DNA of 12,305 nucleotides from positions 1 through 12,305 of the forward strand of contig CAVTJA010000011.1 in NCBI GenBank assembly GCA_963735005.1, given 5' to 3'. The notes under the pieces were generated by a model. The model searched no databases. It was given only the letters and a program-made list of their open reading frames with translations, and was not told the DNA's origin. This document shows positions 12,287-12,305 of the stretch, in pieces (positions within the stretch are counted from its first letter, which is position 1; every line of letters starts with the position of its first letter). Source of the DNA: WTKG01 sp963735005 (GTDB lineage: Bacteria > Actinomycetota > Actinomycetes > Actinomycetales > Demequinaceae). The translations under genes and the position numbers were made by a program.

Positions 12287-12305
12287 GTGAATCCATCACT
12301 GAATC
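12287..12305 (+). CDS. Probable start of a plus-strand gene, cut by the right edge
   Basis: A GTG followed by five full codons (reading VNPSLN) runs off the window. Support is only positional: it would be divergent from the tetR gene, about 100 bases away, and a -10-like box ends six bases upstream. There is too little sequence for any family call. Confidence 0.35.

Noticed and set aside
1..12305. tRNA genes, CRISPR arrays, insertion sequences or prophage ends
   Set aside because: No repeat-spacer series, transposase, integrase, terminal inverted repeats or tRNA-like cloverleaf was seen. The only exact repeats longer than 13 bases that I noticed are the TetR operator and its GC-rich neighbour.

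Overview
The window is compact, high-GC DNA with GTG starts, overlapping stop/start codons, an actinobacterial-type FKBP lipoprotein and several promoters whose -10 box lies only 6 to 8 bases before the start codon (the leaderless arrangement common in Actinobacteria). This suggests an actinobacterium, perhaps of the Micrococcales; the genus cannot be read from the sequence. Both ends cut through genes. I see no tRNA, rRNA, CRISPR array, insertion sequence or attachment site, and no gene-free stretch longer than about 160 bases.

Layout, left to right. (1) 1-1438, minus strand: a DUF4386-type membrane protein (cut by the left edge) and a zinc-free MDR oxidoreductase. (2) 1524-3080, minus strand: three tandem, mutually related four-helix membrane proteins followed by a 76-residue XRE regulator. 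All four are translationally coupled and are read from one near-consensus promoter carrying two palindromes. (3) 3172-3968, minus strand: a PrmC/HemK-related glutamine methyltransferase broken by a one-base frameshift in a G/C run, with Cys in place of the expected catalytic Asn. (4) 4024-7705, minus strand: an operon of TetR regulator, ABC ATPase and duplicated FtsX-type permease with overlapping junctions, preceded by a perfect palindrome in a leaderless promoter. (5) 7859-8797, plus strand: an FKBP-type prolyl isomerase lipoprotein with a degenerate first FKBP domain. (6) 8810-10583: a DoxX-like membrane protein (minus) divergent from an ArsR-family regulator and a two-domain SRPBCC protein (plus). 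An 8-2-8 palindrome spans the ArsR start codon. (7) 10600-12187, minus strand: an atypical SDR oxidoreductase downstream of a WHG-type TetR regulator. Identical 17-bp operators lie in front of each. (8) 12287 to the end: the probable first codons of a plus-strand gene.

The theme is a row of small self-contained regulatory cassettes. Four one-component regulators (XRE, TetR, ArsR, TetR) each sit beside their likely targets, with a palindrome in the matching promoter. Nothing here is a proven new system. The least explained unit is the cassette of three paralogous membrane proteins with its XRE regulator. The firmest regulatory prediction is the duplicated TetR operator at the right end.
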